A stretch of DNA of 64,000 nt from the NCBI RefSeq assembly GCF_020080835.1, contig NC_058161.1, positions 8,038,001-8,102,000 of the forward strand. Reading direction: 5' to 3'. Shown here piece by piece: positions 35,666-47,210 of the stretch (position 1 is its first letter; every line of letters begins with the position of its first letter). Below the pieces are notes generated by a model. That model worked only from the letters and a program-made list of their open reading frames with translations. It was not told the DNA's origin and made no database searches. The DNA comes from Cotesia glomerata. Its lineage: Eukaryota; Arthropoda; Insecta; Hymenoptera; Braconidae. Made by a program: the position numbers and the translations under genes.

Positions 35666-36681
35666 GGGTGCTTTTTTTTTTCAACTATTTTTTTTTTTCA
35701 GTTCCATCGTGAAATTTTGTTGCAAGTACCAAAAAAAAAATACCCTGAAAGTTTAGGCCCTTAATATTAATATTAAGACCTCGACCCAGGCGTTTAAAGA
35801 TATCCCCTTAAAAAAACAGAAATTTTAATTTTTTTATGTTTAAATTTCTATAGCTCAGTGGCATTTCACAGCATTGCTTCGACCGTGAACGGGTTTTTTT
35901 CAAAATTGAATGTTCTACAAAAGTGTCCATAGCGGCCAAGCCGTAACTCGAACCGGCGAGGTAGTACAGGCCTCTAAACTTGATTTTTCCATGAAATTCG
36001 CATATTTTCGCATTTATTTCGTGAATGACAAGAGCTACAGAAAAAATGTGAATGACAAACTTGTAGAACATTCAATTTCCTACAAAAAAGGTCCTGAGCA
36101 TGAAGTCGCTAAAATCAAAATTTTCAGAGATATTTAATGATATTTTTAAAAGATATTTTTTATAATTTGACGCAATTTTTGATAAACATTTGAAATTACT
36201 AAAAATTCATCATTAAATATCTCTGAAAATTTTGTTGTTAGCGACTTTGTGCTCAGGACTTTTTTTGTAGGAAATTGAATGTTCTACAAGTTTGTCATTC
36301 ACATTTTTTCTGTAGCTCTTGTCATTCACGAGATAAATGCGAAAATATGCGAATTTCATGGAAAAATCAAGTTTAGAGGCCTGTACTACCTCGCCGGTTC
36401 GAGTTACGGCTTGGCCGCTATGGACACTTTTGTAGAACATTCAATTTTGAAAAAAACCCGTTCACGGTCGAAGCAATGCTGTGAAATGCCACTGAGCTAT
36501 AGAAGTTTAAACATAAAAAAATTAAAATTTCTGTTTTTTTAAGGGGATATCTTTAAACGCCTGGGTCGAGGTCTTAATATTAATATTAAGGGCCTAAACT
36601 TTCAGGGTATTTTTTTTTTGGTACTTGCAACAAACTTTTACGATGGGACTGAAAAAAAAATAGTTGAAAAAAAAAGCACCC
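35666..36681. mobile_element. 1016-bp near-perfect palindrome, GGGTGC ends
   Basis: The whole element folds on itself around about 36175. Frames on opposite strands at mirrored positions (35808-36071 with 36279-36542, and 35910-36137 with 36213-36440) give nearly the same peptides, differing at about one and six residues. The ends GGGTGCTTTTTTTTTT and AAAAAAAAAGCACCC are flanked by TA. It is inserted in a TA microsatellite. No known protein is encoded. It is a long hairpin transposon or foldback element. Confidence 0.85.
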
Positions 36682-36761
36682 TAATATAAATGTATAAAAT
36701 ATATGAAAAATTGATGTGGGTACTCAAATGAAAGGTTTCGATGAATCTCATCGGGACAACC

Positions 36762-37624
36762 AAGAGAAGACAGCAAAGATTCAGGTGTAATTATCAATTA
36801 TCTGCTCGGCCCTCTGGATTAATTTATTAATAAATTATTTATTTTTCGTACTAGGCTCAATGCCAGCGTACTTGTTAATTGATAAATTCTAATGCCAATT
36901 TGTGATTACAAGTTTTACTAATATTATAAAGAACGTGAGTTGAGTGGTTGTACGAGAGGAGCTATGCGAAACGGCGGATGAAGAATTTTCCCACGTACGA
37001 GATTAGCTAGGCATTAAATTAGCTGAAGGTCATCATCGTTTCGTACCTAGACTCTAAGTCGAGTATCCGCAGTTACAATCACCAGGTTAGGACTAAATCG
37101 CTAATTAATTGTGGCAAATTTGAATTAATAATATTAGGAACAATATCAGATTATTAATTCAAAGATTCAAAATTTATCTCTGATAATTGAGTACTAAGTA
37201 AATTAGCTTAAGTAAGCGCGAAATAAATTTAGTACCTTGCTTAATTAAATTTGTTTAAGAGAAAATTAATTTAAAATCAGAAAATAACTAAATTGAAAAA
37301 ATGATCACAAAAATTCACGATCTTGAGAGTCGGCCATCTTTTACGCACCAAAATTTAAAGTAAAGAATTTCAAGGTCAAGAATAAAACTCCCCATTTAAA
37401 ACTGGAAATAAATTAAGTAAAATCAGATAAAATTTGCAGTTTACAACTGAATTAAATAAATTAAATTAGAATAATTTAAACAAAATTAAATTTACTCAAT
37501 TATCAGAATCAATTAAATAAACTAGTCATAATAAATTAATTAAAATTAATTTATAAACTCTCGGAAGTGACAAACATTATGTCGACTGATTATTAAAACC
37601 TCTGTCCAAACCCCTGATTAAAAA
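36762..37624. other. No supported gene
   Basis: AT-rich DNA with a slightly GC-richer part at 36930-37100. No termini or coding frame recognised. Confidence 0.4.
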
Positions 37625-37805
37625 TCGCGGTATAAACGCCTATTAAGGGGGTATCGTCGGGAATAGTTCTTTGATAGGAAACCGCTGTATAGATGCCCGG
37701 ATCGGGGATATAACGAGAGTAAGTTAGAACCGCAGTATAGACACCCATTAAGGGGGTACTGTCGGGAATAGTATTTTGATAGGAAACCGCTGTGTAAACT
37801 ATTAT
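37625..37805 (+). repeat. ~113-bp direct repeat, 1.6 units
   Basis: The text CCTATTAAGGGGGTATCGTC ... TTTGATAGGAAACCGCTGT recurs with few changes from about 37736. Confidence 0.8.
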
Positions 37806-39477
37806 TGTAAAGGGTTGTTTGAATAAATATTTTGGAAAACAAATTTCTCTGTTACTAGATTTGTAATTTTCCTAGCAATCTCTCTTGACATTTTTGATTT
37901 TCTCGATGCTCGGGTCCGGTTCTGGAAACCGTACTGCTCTTTCTGAATAATAGAGGCAACAAAAAAATGTGTTTCAATTTTTTACATGTTTCGTAAATAG
38001 AAAAAAAAAAAACATAATTTTTAACACATTAGAATTTTTGAGATTGGTAATAGATTAAGAGATCTACTTGTAACACAAAAAAACACTTTTGAAAAATGTG
38101 ATAAATGATAATATTATTCATTAATGGCGTTGTAAATCTTGATCATAATCATGATGATTATGATGACTGATGACTTGATCTCAATAATTCTGGCGATGAT
38201 AATGATGATGATGATTATAATAATTATGGTGATGAAAATAATGATGAAGTGTTTCTGAATTAAATTTTTGGTAAATTTTGTGATTTAAAAATGATAAACA
38301 TTGTTCCCTATTTTCAAATGGAAACACTTGGAAAAATACGTCAAATGTGTAAAATACTTGAAAAATAAATCAGCAGGTGAATCCTATAAATAAATTGTTA
38401 AAATACGAGAATATTTTGGTCCGTTTTTCTATCTTGCAATAGTATATAGATCTACAAACCGAGAAGGTCTCGATTTCTTCCAAGTGAGTACACTTTGATT
38501 CCCATGGAATTACGCGGACGGCTGAATTTTGATCCTACAGATTCGTACGAGTGAAAAAAGCTTCCACATGAGTAAAACCACGTAGAAAAAAAATGAAGAA
38601 TAAAATTCAATATCCATGAAAAGACGAATTGTTAAGATTATAAATCGTACCTGTGCATGTATATTTTTAGAACATACAGTGTGTAAGATTATCATGAATT
38701 ATGTTTTCACTCTTTATGATTTTTTCCACGTACGTGTAATATCATTTGTCGCACATCGAAACAATTCGTGAAGATAATACAACTGTCACTGAATCACAAT
38801 TTTTATTTACCTTTTTTTCGGTATTTTGTTTTACTTCTTATCCCGTGACTTTTCATTCGTCTCTTGTGTCAAAGAATTGAATGGAAATACTGCAATATGA
38901 ATGACGTGAAAGAAAGATAAAAGAAAATAATGGTTGTAAGAAAAATAATAAAATACCTCGTTATATCATTATTGGAAGAGTATCATATCTCATTGACATA
39001 TTTTGTATTAAGCAATATCAAGTCTATTTTCGCCTGACAATCACATTTATTTATCGAGATTTCTCTGCTTCTTAAACTGCTTCTTAAACAAAACAATTTT
39101 TACGTTACAATCAAAAAAATATACTTATTTGATTCAAAATAAGTAACACAGAACAAGGAAAAAAATTTTTTTTTTTGGTGTGCAAAATGTTTGATTATAT
39201 ATGCTACATATTAGACTTCAGATATTATAATATAATTCTGTGAACTTTTTAGTAGCTTTCCTGACATTGTTAAGCCACATTTTCTTCAGGGTATTGAGAT
39301 TTTTTCGGTGAATAATAGATTATTTCATATTAGCATCAACACATTGAATTTTATTTCATGAATAATCAATTGAACATTAAATAATTTATTTTATGAATAA
39401 TAAGGGTAATGTATTCTATGAATAAATTCAGGAAAGCTCGCTCAATAATTAATTAGGCTATACGCACGTTTTTGTTC

Positions 39478-39518
<41 letters not shown>

Positions 39519-40909
39519 TGATAAAGTGTATGTTTATTTCAATGAATCATTTATTTATTAGAAATATATTTCATAAAAATCCTTATAATGGATTTTTTAC
39601 AGAATTTCTTCGCAGCTTTCTGACTTTTATTGTCAAATTACTTTTGAATATATATTTAATTTTTAATTGTATCGATTTTTATCCACTATTATGTTTGAAT
39701 GAAATTTTTAATTTATTACTTTTACATCTTAAAGAGCTATTTATACTAACTACATTTAAAATCGATTATTAGTAAAAACATATAGTAATTATAATCCAAT
39801 TCAAAGCATTAAATTAAAACTGAATCCAATAAAATATATTTTAAAATTACTAAATATGACCAAAACAATAATAAAACTTGTATTTTTATTAACGGTACAT
39901 ATTAATAAAGATATTACTAAAGATACTCCATAATGGATGTACTAGTCATGTATTTAACTGTAATGGAAGGTAATTCTGATAGAGATCTTTTAATGGAAAT
40001 GCTGAAATCCAGAACGCTCATAAAGTACAAAGTTAATTTACTAAATTTTATCCATCAAAATGATAAATTTAATATTTATACTTTTAAAAAATGTGTTTCC
40101 ATAGTCAAGATTTATATTACAGTACTGCTCGCATAAAAGTTACGAGATATTGGAATATGATTCAGCTAGTTAAATAATGAAGGCTTTTAATATAACAATG
40201 TAGAATATCGTACTCTTCCTATAGCCTCAAGGCATCTCAGCTATAGTTTCTTAATCTCCCATTCCTCCTTATCATCAACTATATAAGTTAAGCATCAAGA
40301 AGTAAAGCTGTGCTTCATTTGCTCTGCTGTTGAGCATTTTAGTTAGTGTCGGAAGTAATTTTGACCGTCAACTCGAGGTTGCTTTACTAGTTTCGATGAA
40401 CAAGTACACGAACTAGTACCAGAGGCTTTAACTACTACATGTAATGTTCTGTTGTATATACAGTAGCATACTTTACATGAGTATATAGGGACAGAAGTAG
40501 TGAACTGTAGAAGGGAGATAGAAACAGAGAAAGATAACGATATAAATAAAATAGACGATCTATACAAATAGATGTATATGTATGTGCATAATTTTATGAT
40601 CCTAAGTGCTTTTAAAAATAAATATAGTTCGAAGTAGTTTAGTACTCGTGATTCGAGGTCATAAGAGTAACGATATTTTCTCATGATATATTAAATAGGG
40701 ACTGACATATTATAATGAAATAATTAATAATATTGATAATGGAAGTAATGAATTTCGGTTTTTTTAGGTATCAAAAAAATATATTTAACCGTTCATAGCT
40801 TCCAATTTATTGATCAATTTGACTTAGTTTCAAATTTGACAGAATTTCTGAGATAAATTAGAACAAATGCCAAAAGAATTGTTTAAAAATTATATTCATT
40901 TTCTGCCCT
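37806..40909. other. No supported gene; simple repeats
   Basis: Contains an imperfect GAT/ATG-rich stretch (38140-38250) and a run of about 36 T (39481-39516). The T run could be the tail of a decayed minus-strand retroelement, but no ORF supports that. Short AT-rich frames at 39518-39772 and 39933-40136 have only Asn/Ile/Phe/Leu-rich composition. Confidence 0.4.
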
Positions 40910-40928
40910 AACTAAAGACTGTCGTGGA

Positions 40929-41385
40929 GTTGGTGGCGCTAGTCTTCATTTCCATTGGAATTGATCCCCGTCGATAGTTGATCTAGGTCCGTATAACAAT
41001 CAACGGACCTCCACGACAGTCTTTAGTCACCTCTGCTCCTGCAGTACTGACTAACCAACTGTCATCGATGGTGATCGTCGTATTGGAACGTGCGAAAATG
41101 CAGCGTCGATTGTCCTCAGACCTCTCGGGTGCTTATGCCGCTCGGTGCCTCGCTCGCTTCGGTACTCGCTTATTATCGTCGTAGCTCTATTCTTGTCGCT
41201 CCAATGCATAGCTTCGTACTCGCTCTGACTCCCTCTGTCTTCGTTACTCGCCCAGCGTTACGTATTTACACAAATTAATTCATAAAAATGAGTAAAATTT
41301 TCATTCATTCACGACGTTGGATTCGAGCCTGGAAGGCTATAATACCCCAAGTATTGGGCGTCGAATAAAAATCTACCACGTTACA
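40929..41385 (+). mobile_element. LTR-like repeat, 5'-truncated second copy
   Basis: Matches the last ~460 bp of 7551-8853, including GCCTCGCTCGCTTCGGTACT and the CCACGTTACA end, with few differences and a ~12-bp deletion near 41310. The first 18 bases before the homology (40911-40928) are the reverse complement of 41010-41027 within the copy. Confidence 0.75.
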
Positions 41386-41389
41386 TTAT

Positions 41390-41500
41390 ATATAAATCAT
41401 TATATATAATTATGTATGAGTTTTGGCCATATAAAATTATATATAATTATATAAAATTATATAAAAAAAATTTTATATTTTTTTTAAATTTTATAAAATT
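41390..41500. repeat. AT-satellite (ATATAAAATTAT units)
   Basis: A degenerate run of ATAATTATATAAAATTAT-like units. Similar runs lie at 41850-41890 and 43262-43590. Confidence 0.6.
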
Positions 41501-41582
41501 TTTTTTTTTTAATTTTTAAATTAAAAATAAGTAGGAATTGGGCCTCACAGAATATTTGCGATCAAATATCTGATGAAAAATT

Positions 41583-41660
41583 CTGAGTCTCGACGGGATT
41601 TGAACTCGAGTCCTTCTAGTTGCCAGTCCTGCTCGCTACCACTGATCTGCATTACACGAT
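41583..41660 (-). repeat. tRNA-like sequence, probable SINE head
   Basis: Reverse complement: GCAGATCAGTGGTAGCGAGC (A-box-like), then about 20 bases resembling an anticodon arm, then GAGTTCAAATCCCGTCGAG (B-box-like). The T-stem is mispaired, so a tRNA-derived SINE or tRNA pseudogene is more likely than a working tRNA gene. Confidence 0.5.
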
Positions 41661-41984
41661 AAAGCTGCGGGATATTTTTTATTTTATTTGAATTGAAACA
41701 CAAGATAGGCTAGATTTTTATTAAAATTCCATAAAATTCTTCAATATTTCATGGAGCTTCACAGAAGTAGTAGTTTTAATTTTTGATTGTTGATTTTATC
41801 TGTTATTTATGGTTAACCTTTATTTTTTATTGTAATTATCCCCTGGTGAAAAAAATTATATATAATTTTATATGATTATATATAAATCATCCTGTGTAAG
41901 GAGTGAGCTGTTAAAATTTCAAGGCGATCCGAATATTTTCCCGAGAGTTAAATCATTTCTTTATAAAACTAGACTGAAATTTGA

Positions 41985-42020
41985 ATTTCTGGGTTCGAAT
42001 CCCAGTCCGAGCTATCTAAT
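41985..42020 (+). repeat. tRNA-derived SINE remnant (B box)
   Basis: CTGGGTTCGAATCCCAG forms a perfect T-arm, followed by TCCGAGCTATC. It is the same arrangement as 6311-6350 on the other strand. No D-arm or anticodon arm can be recognised upstream. Confidence 0.5.
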
Positions 42021-43261
42021 AATTTTTTCTCGCATATTCTATAAACTCACATTAAGATGATCCTCTCCACATTCCTTTCTCAATCCTTTCCTACCAATAT
42101 CCTATTACGTGAATGTGGAACGCTTCACGTAATAATTACCGTAACTCCTATTCTTTCCCGCTTCACAGCATTATTTATATTTATAAATTATTGTTTATAA
42201 TTTTTGTGCTATTGGTCAGACGTGGATGCTTTAAAATAGATGAAAGTCTTTGAAGTTCGCCGTTAGTCAAAACTTGCAAATAAATAGCTATTATTCCTGA
42301 TTGGTCAAACAAGAAACTTTACTCACTTACTATTGTTCAAGCCTAAGAACCTCGACATATATCACTATATATCAAATCGATATGTATCAAATAAGAAAAT
42401 CAATAAACAATGTATTACATTAATGTATAAAGCTTAGATTAGGAAACATGTGGATGGGCACTGTTGAAAATTTCTAATTAAAAAAAAAAATATTACTGGT
42501 TTTTTTTAAGCTCTACAATTCATTTCTGCACCTCGAAAATCTAAAATCAATTAGCTCGGGAAAAGAATTTACTCAATTAGCATTTTTTCAATTGCCTATA
42601 ATTAATTAACAAATAGTGATCGTCATTCAGTTTGTTCTGGAATTTTATAATATTCTGTTGAACTATCTAGAAACAACCTCCCGAGTCCAATTGAAGGTAA
42701 TGCTATTTAATCGAGTAAATCCACGTAAAATTGACTATCTTTTTTGGGCTATTCGATTGTTTTTTTACGTTAACTAGTATTCGGAAAATTTAACAAAGAA
42801 GGGTTGATTTTTATTTTACTATGTATATAACAGCAGGTCGAATTATTAGGAACTACTTTGCCCTCATGATCATATAACGTAAGTCAGATCGTAGTGGGAT
42901 ACTTTGGTAAAATTTTATTAACAATTAAAGTCCTTTTCAATTGATTTTTTCAACATTTTTCAAAATAAGTAAAAATTTATCCAACAAAAACTTTAACGCT
43001 GATTATATTAAAGTATTTTATAATTGAAAAATTACATTAGATTTCTCAAACGTGTTATCAACTGTATCTTTGGTGCAGCTTTGAAGCACTCTATTTTTTA
43101 AATTAATGAACAAATAGAAAAATGTTTTAAATTATATCTGTGGAGAATTTTGTTCTTAACAAACTCTCAATTAGTTGTATTTTCTGTGATTCCAATATAG
43201 TTTTAGCTATTTTGAAAAAATTGAGACAACTTGTGAATTTCCAGAAAATTCTGCTCAGACA
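42021..43261. other. No supported gene
   Basis: AT-rich DNA with no recognised elements. Confidence 0.45.
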
Positions 43262-43590
43262 TTATATAGAATTTTATATGTATACATAATTATAATTATA
43301 TAAAATTTTAAGTTAACAATTATGTATAATTAAATAAAATTATATATAATTATATAAAATTATACATAATTTTATATAGTTTTGTATAATTATATATAAT
43401 TTTATTTTATTATATAAAATTTTTTTTCTCCAGGTAGATAACATTATATATAATTATGTATAAATTTATATATTTATATAAAATTATACATAATTATATT
43501 AAATTTTATATATATTTATATAAAATTAGATCAAATTATATATAATTAGATATAATTTTATATAATTATATATAATTTTTTTTCCCCGGG
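43262..43590. repeat. AT-satellite
   Basis: A longer run of ATATAAAATTATATATAATT-like units. Its junctions carry AAAAAAATTATATATAATT next to short GC motifs (CTCCAGG near 43433 and CCCCGGG near 43584), as at CCTGGTG near 41842. This suggests short inverted-end elements made of satellite. Confidence 0.6.
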
Positions 43591-43765
43591 TACCCACATC
43601 ATTTTTTCATATATATTTATATATATTATATATGTGCATAAATGAAAAATATATCAAAATGCATGTGAATACTCAAATGAAAGCTCTTGATGAGTGTAAC
43701 ATCGGGATGAACTTATATCTTTAAAAATATCAATAATTAAGAAATAACCTTGTATCTTGTGAACT
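43591..43765. repeat. TA-core repeat with inverted arms
   Basis: TACCCACATCATTTTTTCAT, then a TA-rich core, then CAAATGAAAGCTCTTGATGA and ACATCGGGATGAACTTATAT. It is the same family as 35447-35547. Confidence 0.65.
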
Positions 43766-44009
43766 ACAGTACTCTCGATAATTTGATACTCGTTAATTTG
43801 AATTTCGCAATAATTTGAAAATTTTTTCCAGTCCCTTGAAAAATTATTTATTGTTTAAACACTTGTTAATTTGAACTTGACAATTTGAAATTTATCTCAA
43901 GACCCTCGAGTTTCAATTTATCGATGGGAAGATCAAATAATATTGAACCATTTTCTTTCATTCAATATGTATAATTGCGTGCTAAAATAATCTAAAATGG
44001 GTATCAAAT

Positions 44010-44262
44010 ATTCAAGAGAAAAATTTTCTCAAGGTGAGAAAATTTTTTTCTCAGTTGAAGTAGGTGGCGCTGCTTTCCTAAAGTATCTAAAAATCTTGAT
44101 CCAATATAAAAATTTATTGTATCAAGTTTTTATGATAATTTGAATTAAGAAAAATTACTTCCACCAAGAATAGAATTTCAAGAAAAATTTTTACACCCGA
44201 AAATTTACTTGAGCCAAGAATTTTATTCTCGTCAAGAAATTTGTTTTTCTGTGTAGAGACTG
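44010..44262. mobile_element. Foldback-like element rich in TCAAGAAA motifs
   Basis: Starts near AGAAAATTTTTTTCTCAGTT and ends near AAATTTGTTTTTCTGTGTAG. Repeated opposing CTTGA/TCAAG motifs link it to 18506-18746 and 44879-45075. The boundaries are approximate. Confidence 0.4.
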
Positions 44263-44459
44263 CAAGGTTGCTAGTAATAGTTATTAAATTTTCAAAGTTA
44301 TAAATAATAACCCGGAATAGTGTAAAACAGTAAATTACACCGTGTTAAATTTACAAGAGTGAAAAATTCACACGGAGGAAATTTTACACCGAAATTTCAC
44401 ACTTACACGGCGGTGTAAAAGTCCCTGGTTCCAACTTTACACCGAAATTTTTTACAGTG
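44262..44459 (-). mobile_element. Partial inverted copy of the CACTG element at 4816
   Basis: The reverse complement matches 4816 to about 5020 (TTGCAGTCT...TAACACGGTGTAATTTACTG...), ending in the terminal AAATTTTTTACAGTG. The other end is missing. Confidence 0.8.
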
Positions 44460-44878
44460 TATTATGAGGTCTAAATTAGAATTTCTCAACCATTTTAAAA
44501 TTTAATCAAAGCCTCAAAATTCTCAATGCATAAAATGTCATCATTTGAACTCAGAAAATTTTTCAATTAAGAATAAATTGAAAATTTTTTTTTACTTCTG
44601 CTGAATTTTTCTAATGTTTGAAGTTTATAAAAAGAATATTTCATGCTACTTACAGCAATTTTTATCAGTAGAAGAAAGCTACATATATTAAAAGAGGTCA
44701 AAGAGGAACGTTCGGAAATCGTAATTCCAGATCGAAGAAATCTCGTCCACAGACCTTTTACTATGTTTTTCTTTTTTCTGATGAATTTATTTGATGTCTG
44801 AGACTGTTCAAACCTTTCTCTTGTTACTATATTTGACTCGAATACCGAATCAAATTCTTTATTTCAAAATCGAACAAT

Positions 44879-45075
44879 ACACAGAAAAAAAATTGACTTG
44901 AATCAAGAGAAAAATTTTTGAACTAAGAAAATAATTTTGAAGAGTTTTATTGTCTTGAATCTAGACGAAAAATTTCTGAATCAAGTAAAATTTACTTAAA
45001 ACAAGAAAAATTTCTTATTTTAAGAATTTTTCTACTCAGAATTACTTTTGATTCAAGTAAATTTTTTTTCTGTGT
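44879..45075. mobile_element. ~197-bp foldback element, ACACAGAAAAAAAATTGACT ends
   Basis: Arms ACACAGAAAAAAAATT...TTGAATCAAG and TTGATTCAAG...AATTTTTTTTCTGTGT. It belongs to the TCAAGAAA hairpin family. Confidence 0.65.
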
Positions 45076-46411
45076 GTGTTTGAAAGGTATTGCAATTTTA
45101 AAATTCCATAAAAATATTCTGATACAATATCCAGATTTTTGAGTTTGAAAAAGTATAAAAATTTGAGGAAATCTGTACAATCGTTCATCGCTAAAAATTT
45201 TCATACTACAAAAAAAAATGAACCTAAACAAATGTTTATAAATCCCAGCATAATAAGAGAAAAAAATTTTGTTTTCTTTAATGACAAGTAGAGAGAGTGA
45301 GCTAGTTACATAACTCGTGCAGCAGCGAAGGGACCAACTATTTACTGAGGTAGAAACAATACAAAAGAGCACATTGGAAAAGCAGGACGCGCGTGACGCG
45401 GCCGTAAATTGCCATTAAACTTCGGCATTCTCGCTCGACCGCGTAGCGCGTTATCTATCGGGCCGTTTCCATCCGCAACACGCTTCTGTGGCAGCAGTTG
45501 CATTCCCAATTCGTTTTCCGCATCCATAGTACCACCCTCCATGCAGTGCATACACATATATCTCGACTAATATATACCTATGCATATCCATATAATATAC
45601 ATACACATGGACGTATATCTGTAGCTAGTGGCCCAACGAAAATTCACTCCGACAACTTTCAACTGTTTTCCCATGCCCAATGCACCCACCAATGTGGTAT
45701 GACCTATCCAACTTTATCCCTCAACAATTTAATATCGCGGGAAAGATAACAAATTAACTAAAACCACTTTTTGATACTAAAATATACATATATTTTCATA
45801 CCAACTCCTTCATATATTTACCTCACATGAATTTCAAAGTTGATCTTCTTTTCGTTCATAGTTCAAATATTTTGTACTGTACATTATTCTCAAACTTGGT
45901 CTTTTTTTTTTTTTTTTAGTTTGCATGAGTACATTAATGATGCAATCTTAAACTATCATCGCGAAAATTCCATTTATATTATTTTCAATGATGTGATAAA
46001 TTATTTTATTTGTCAAATGTTGGAATTTACCTCAATATTTGAGAAAAAATATAAAATTTGAGAAAAAAAACAATTTTTTAATGTTTTTTTTTTGTGTTTA
46101 TTAATTAAAAAAATTAGATTTTCTTTTTGTGAGTTTACCTTTTCAAAATAATTCATGAAATCCTACGTGGAAAAAAAGTTGGGTAATACTGAAATTATAA
46201 ATTTCATTGCATTTGATATTTTCTTATTTTGTTAACAGCTGGTCCCTACGATTGCAGATTTATATTTCTCTCCTAGACAAAAAAGAATTTTGAAAAAAAC
46301 GCTCTGCTGGGTGATAGATTTTTTAATTATTTATTTCGTATCTAACTAACATGAAAAACATAGCCAAATAATTTGATAACGTGAGTAAATTTTGAAAATT
46401 AAACTGCTATT
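45076..46411. other. GC-richer island, no supported gene
   Basis: The section 45300-45560 is clearly GC- and CpG-richer (ACGCGCGTGACGCGGCCGT, GACCGCGTAGCGCGTTATC) and not repeated in the window. A short minus-strand frame crosses it (45557-45342) without a recognisable domain. It could be a host promoter or exon. Confidence 0.4.
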
Positions 46412-47210
46412 GGGCGATTCCGTACTCATGGGTGCAACATTTAGACTCACTCAAGGCTTCTTACTAAGAAAATAAAAACTCTTTTTAAAGAAATGACTGG
46501 TCGCAGTGTTACATTGTAATCTGTTTTACAAAAATTAATATAAAAAACATTTAATAAAATGTCTAAATAGACACAGGAGAGGTTCAAAGTGCTATCGCGG
46601 GTGCAACGAAATCGGCCCACCATTAAAAGTCATGAAGCTAGAATGAAAAAAGTCCGTTAATTATGGAATATTTATTAAATTATTTTTACATTCTTTAAAA
46701 GAATACAAAACAAACTAATTATTAATTTAAATAAAATTATTAAAAGAAATAAATATTATAAATTATTCACTTTTTATCCAGTCGCGGGTGCAACATAAAA
46801 CTATCGCGGGTGAAACACGTCTCACTGTAGTGAATATAAAAATTTCCATGTAACTTTAAATTAAAGATATGAGATCATAGATGCTGTATCACTAATTAGC
46901 ACTTTCCTATGTAACTAAAATAAATTATTTGTTTGGAATAGTCGGCGATTTATCAGACTTAAGGTTCATCTTCAGAATCGCTGTAAACATCAGAAACGCG
47001 TAACTTTTGCGTAACTTTTTTTGCAACTTTTTTACGTTTTTTTTTTAGTAGCAGTTATCAAAACTAATTTGCTTTTCAAATTAGACTTCGACGTTCGTGC
47101 AACACAAATGCTCTTACCCTCCTCAAATTGAAAAAAATTGGTATAAAAAAAAGTAACAAATACTGTGATTTAAAAATTTATGTCAAAAATCGTCTCCCGC
47201 GGAATCGCCC
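46412..47210. mobile_element. 799-bp TIR element, GGGCGATTCCG ends
   Basis: Inverted ends GGGCGATTCCG and CGGAATCGCCC are flanked by TATT on both sides, a possible 4-bp duplication. A motif like TCGCGGGTGCAAC recurs three times inside (about 46594, 46782, 46803), with a variant next to the left end (ATGGGTGCAAC). No coding frame. Confidence 0.75.

Noticed and set aside
35472..35764. Ile-Tyr repeat frames on both strands (also 5077-5295 and 7486-7668)
   Set aside because: They are translations of TA microsatellites.
35808..36542. Paired 87- and 75-residue frames
   Set aside because: They exist twice only because the sequence is a palindrome. No start context, domain or codon signature supports a gene.
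39481..40136. T36 run followed by AT-rich frames, considered as a minus-strand retrogene with poly(A)
   Set aside because: No minus-strand coding sequence or target duplication is visible, and the frames are compositional.
41583..41660. Functional tRNA gene
   Set aside because: The A- and B-box-like pieces are present but the T-stem mispairs and no complete cloverleaf forms. A SINE or pseudo-tRNA is more likely.
45342..45557. 71-codon minus-strand frame in a CpG-rich island as a gene
   Set aside because: No domain or splice signals, and the open frame is expected in a GC-rich patch. Kept only as a possible promoter or exon island.
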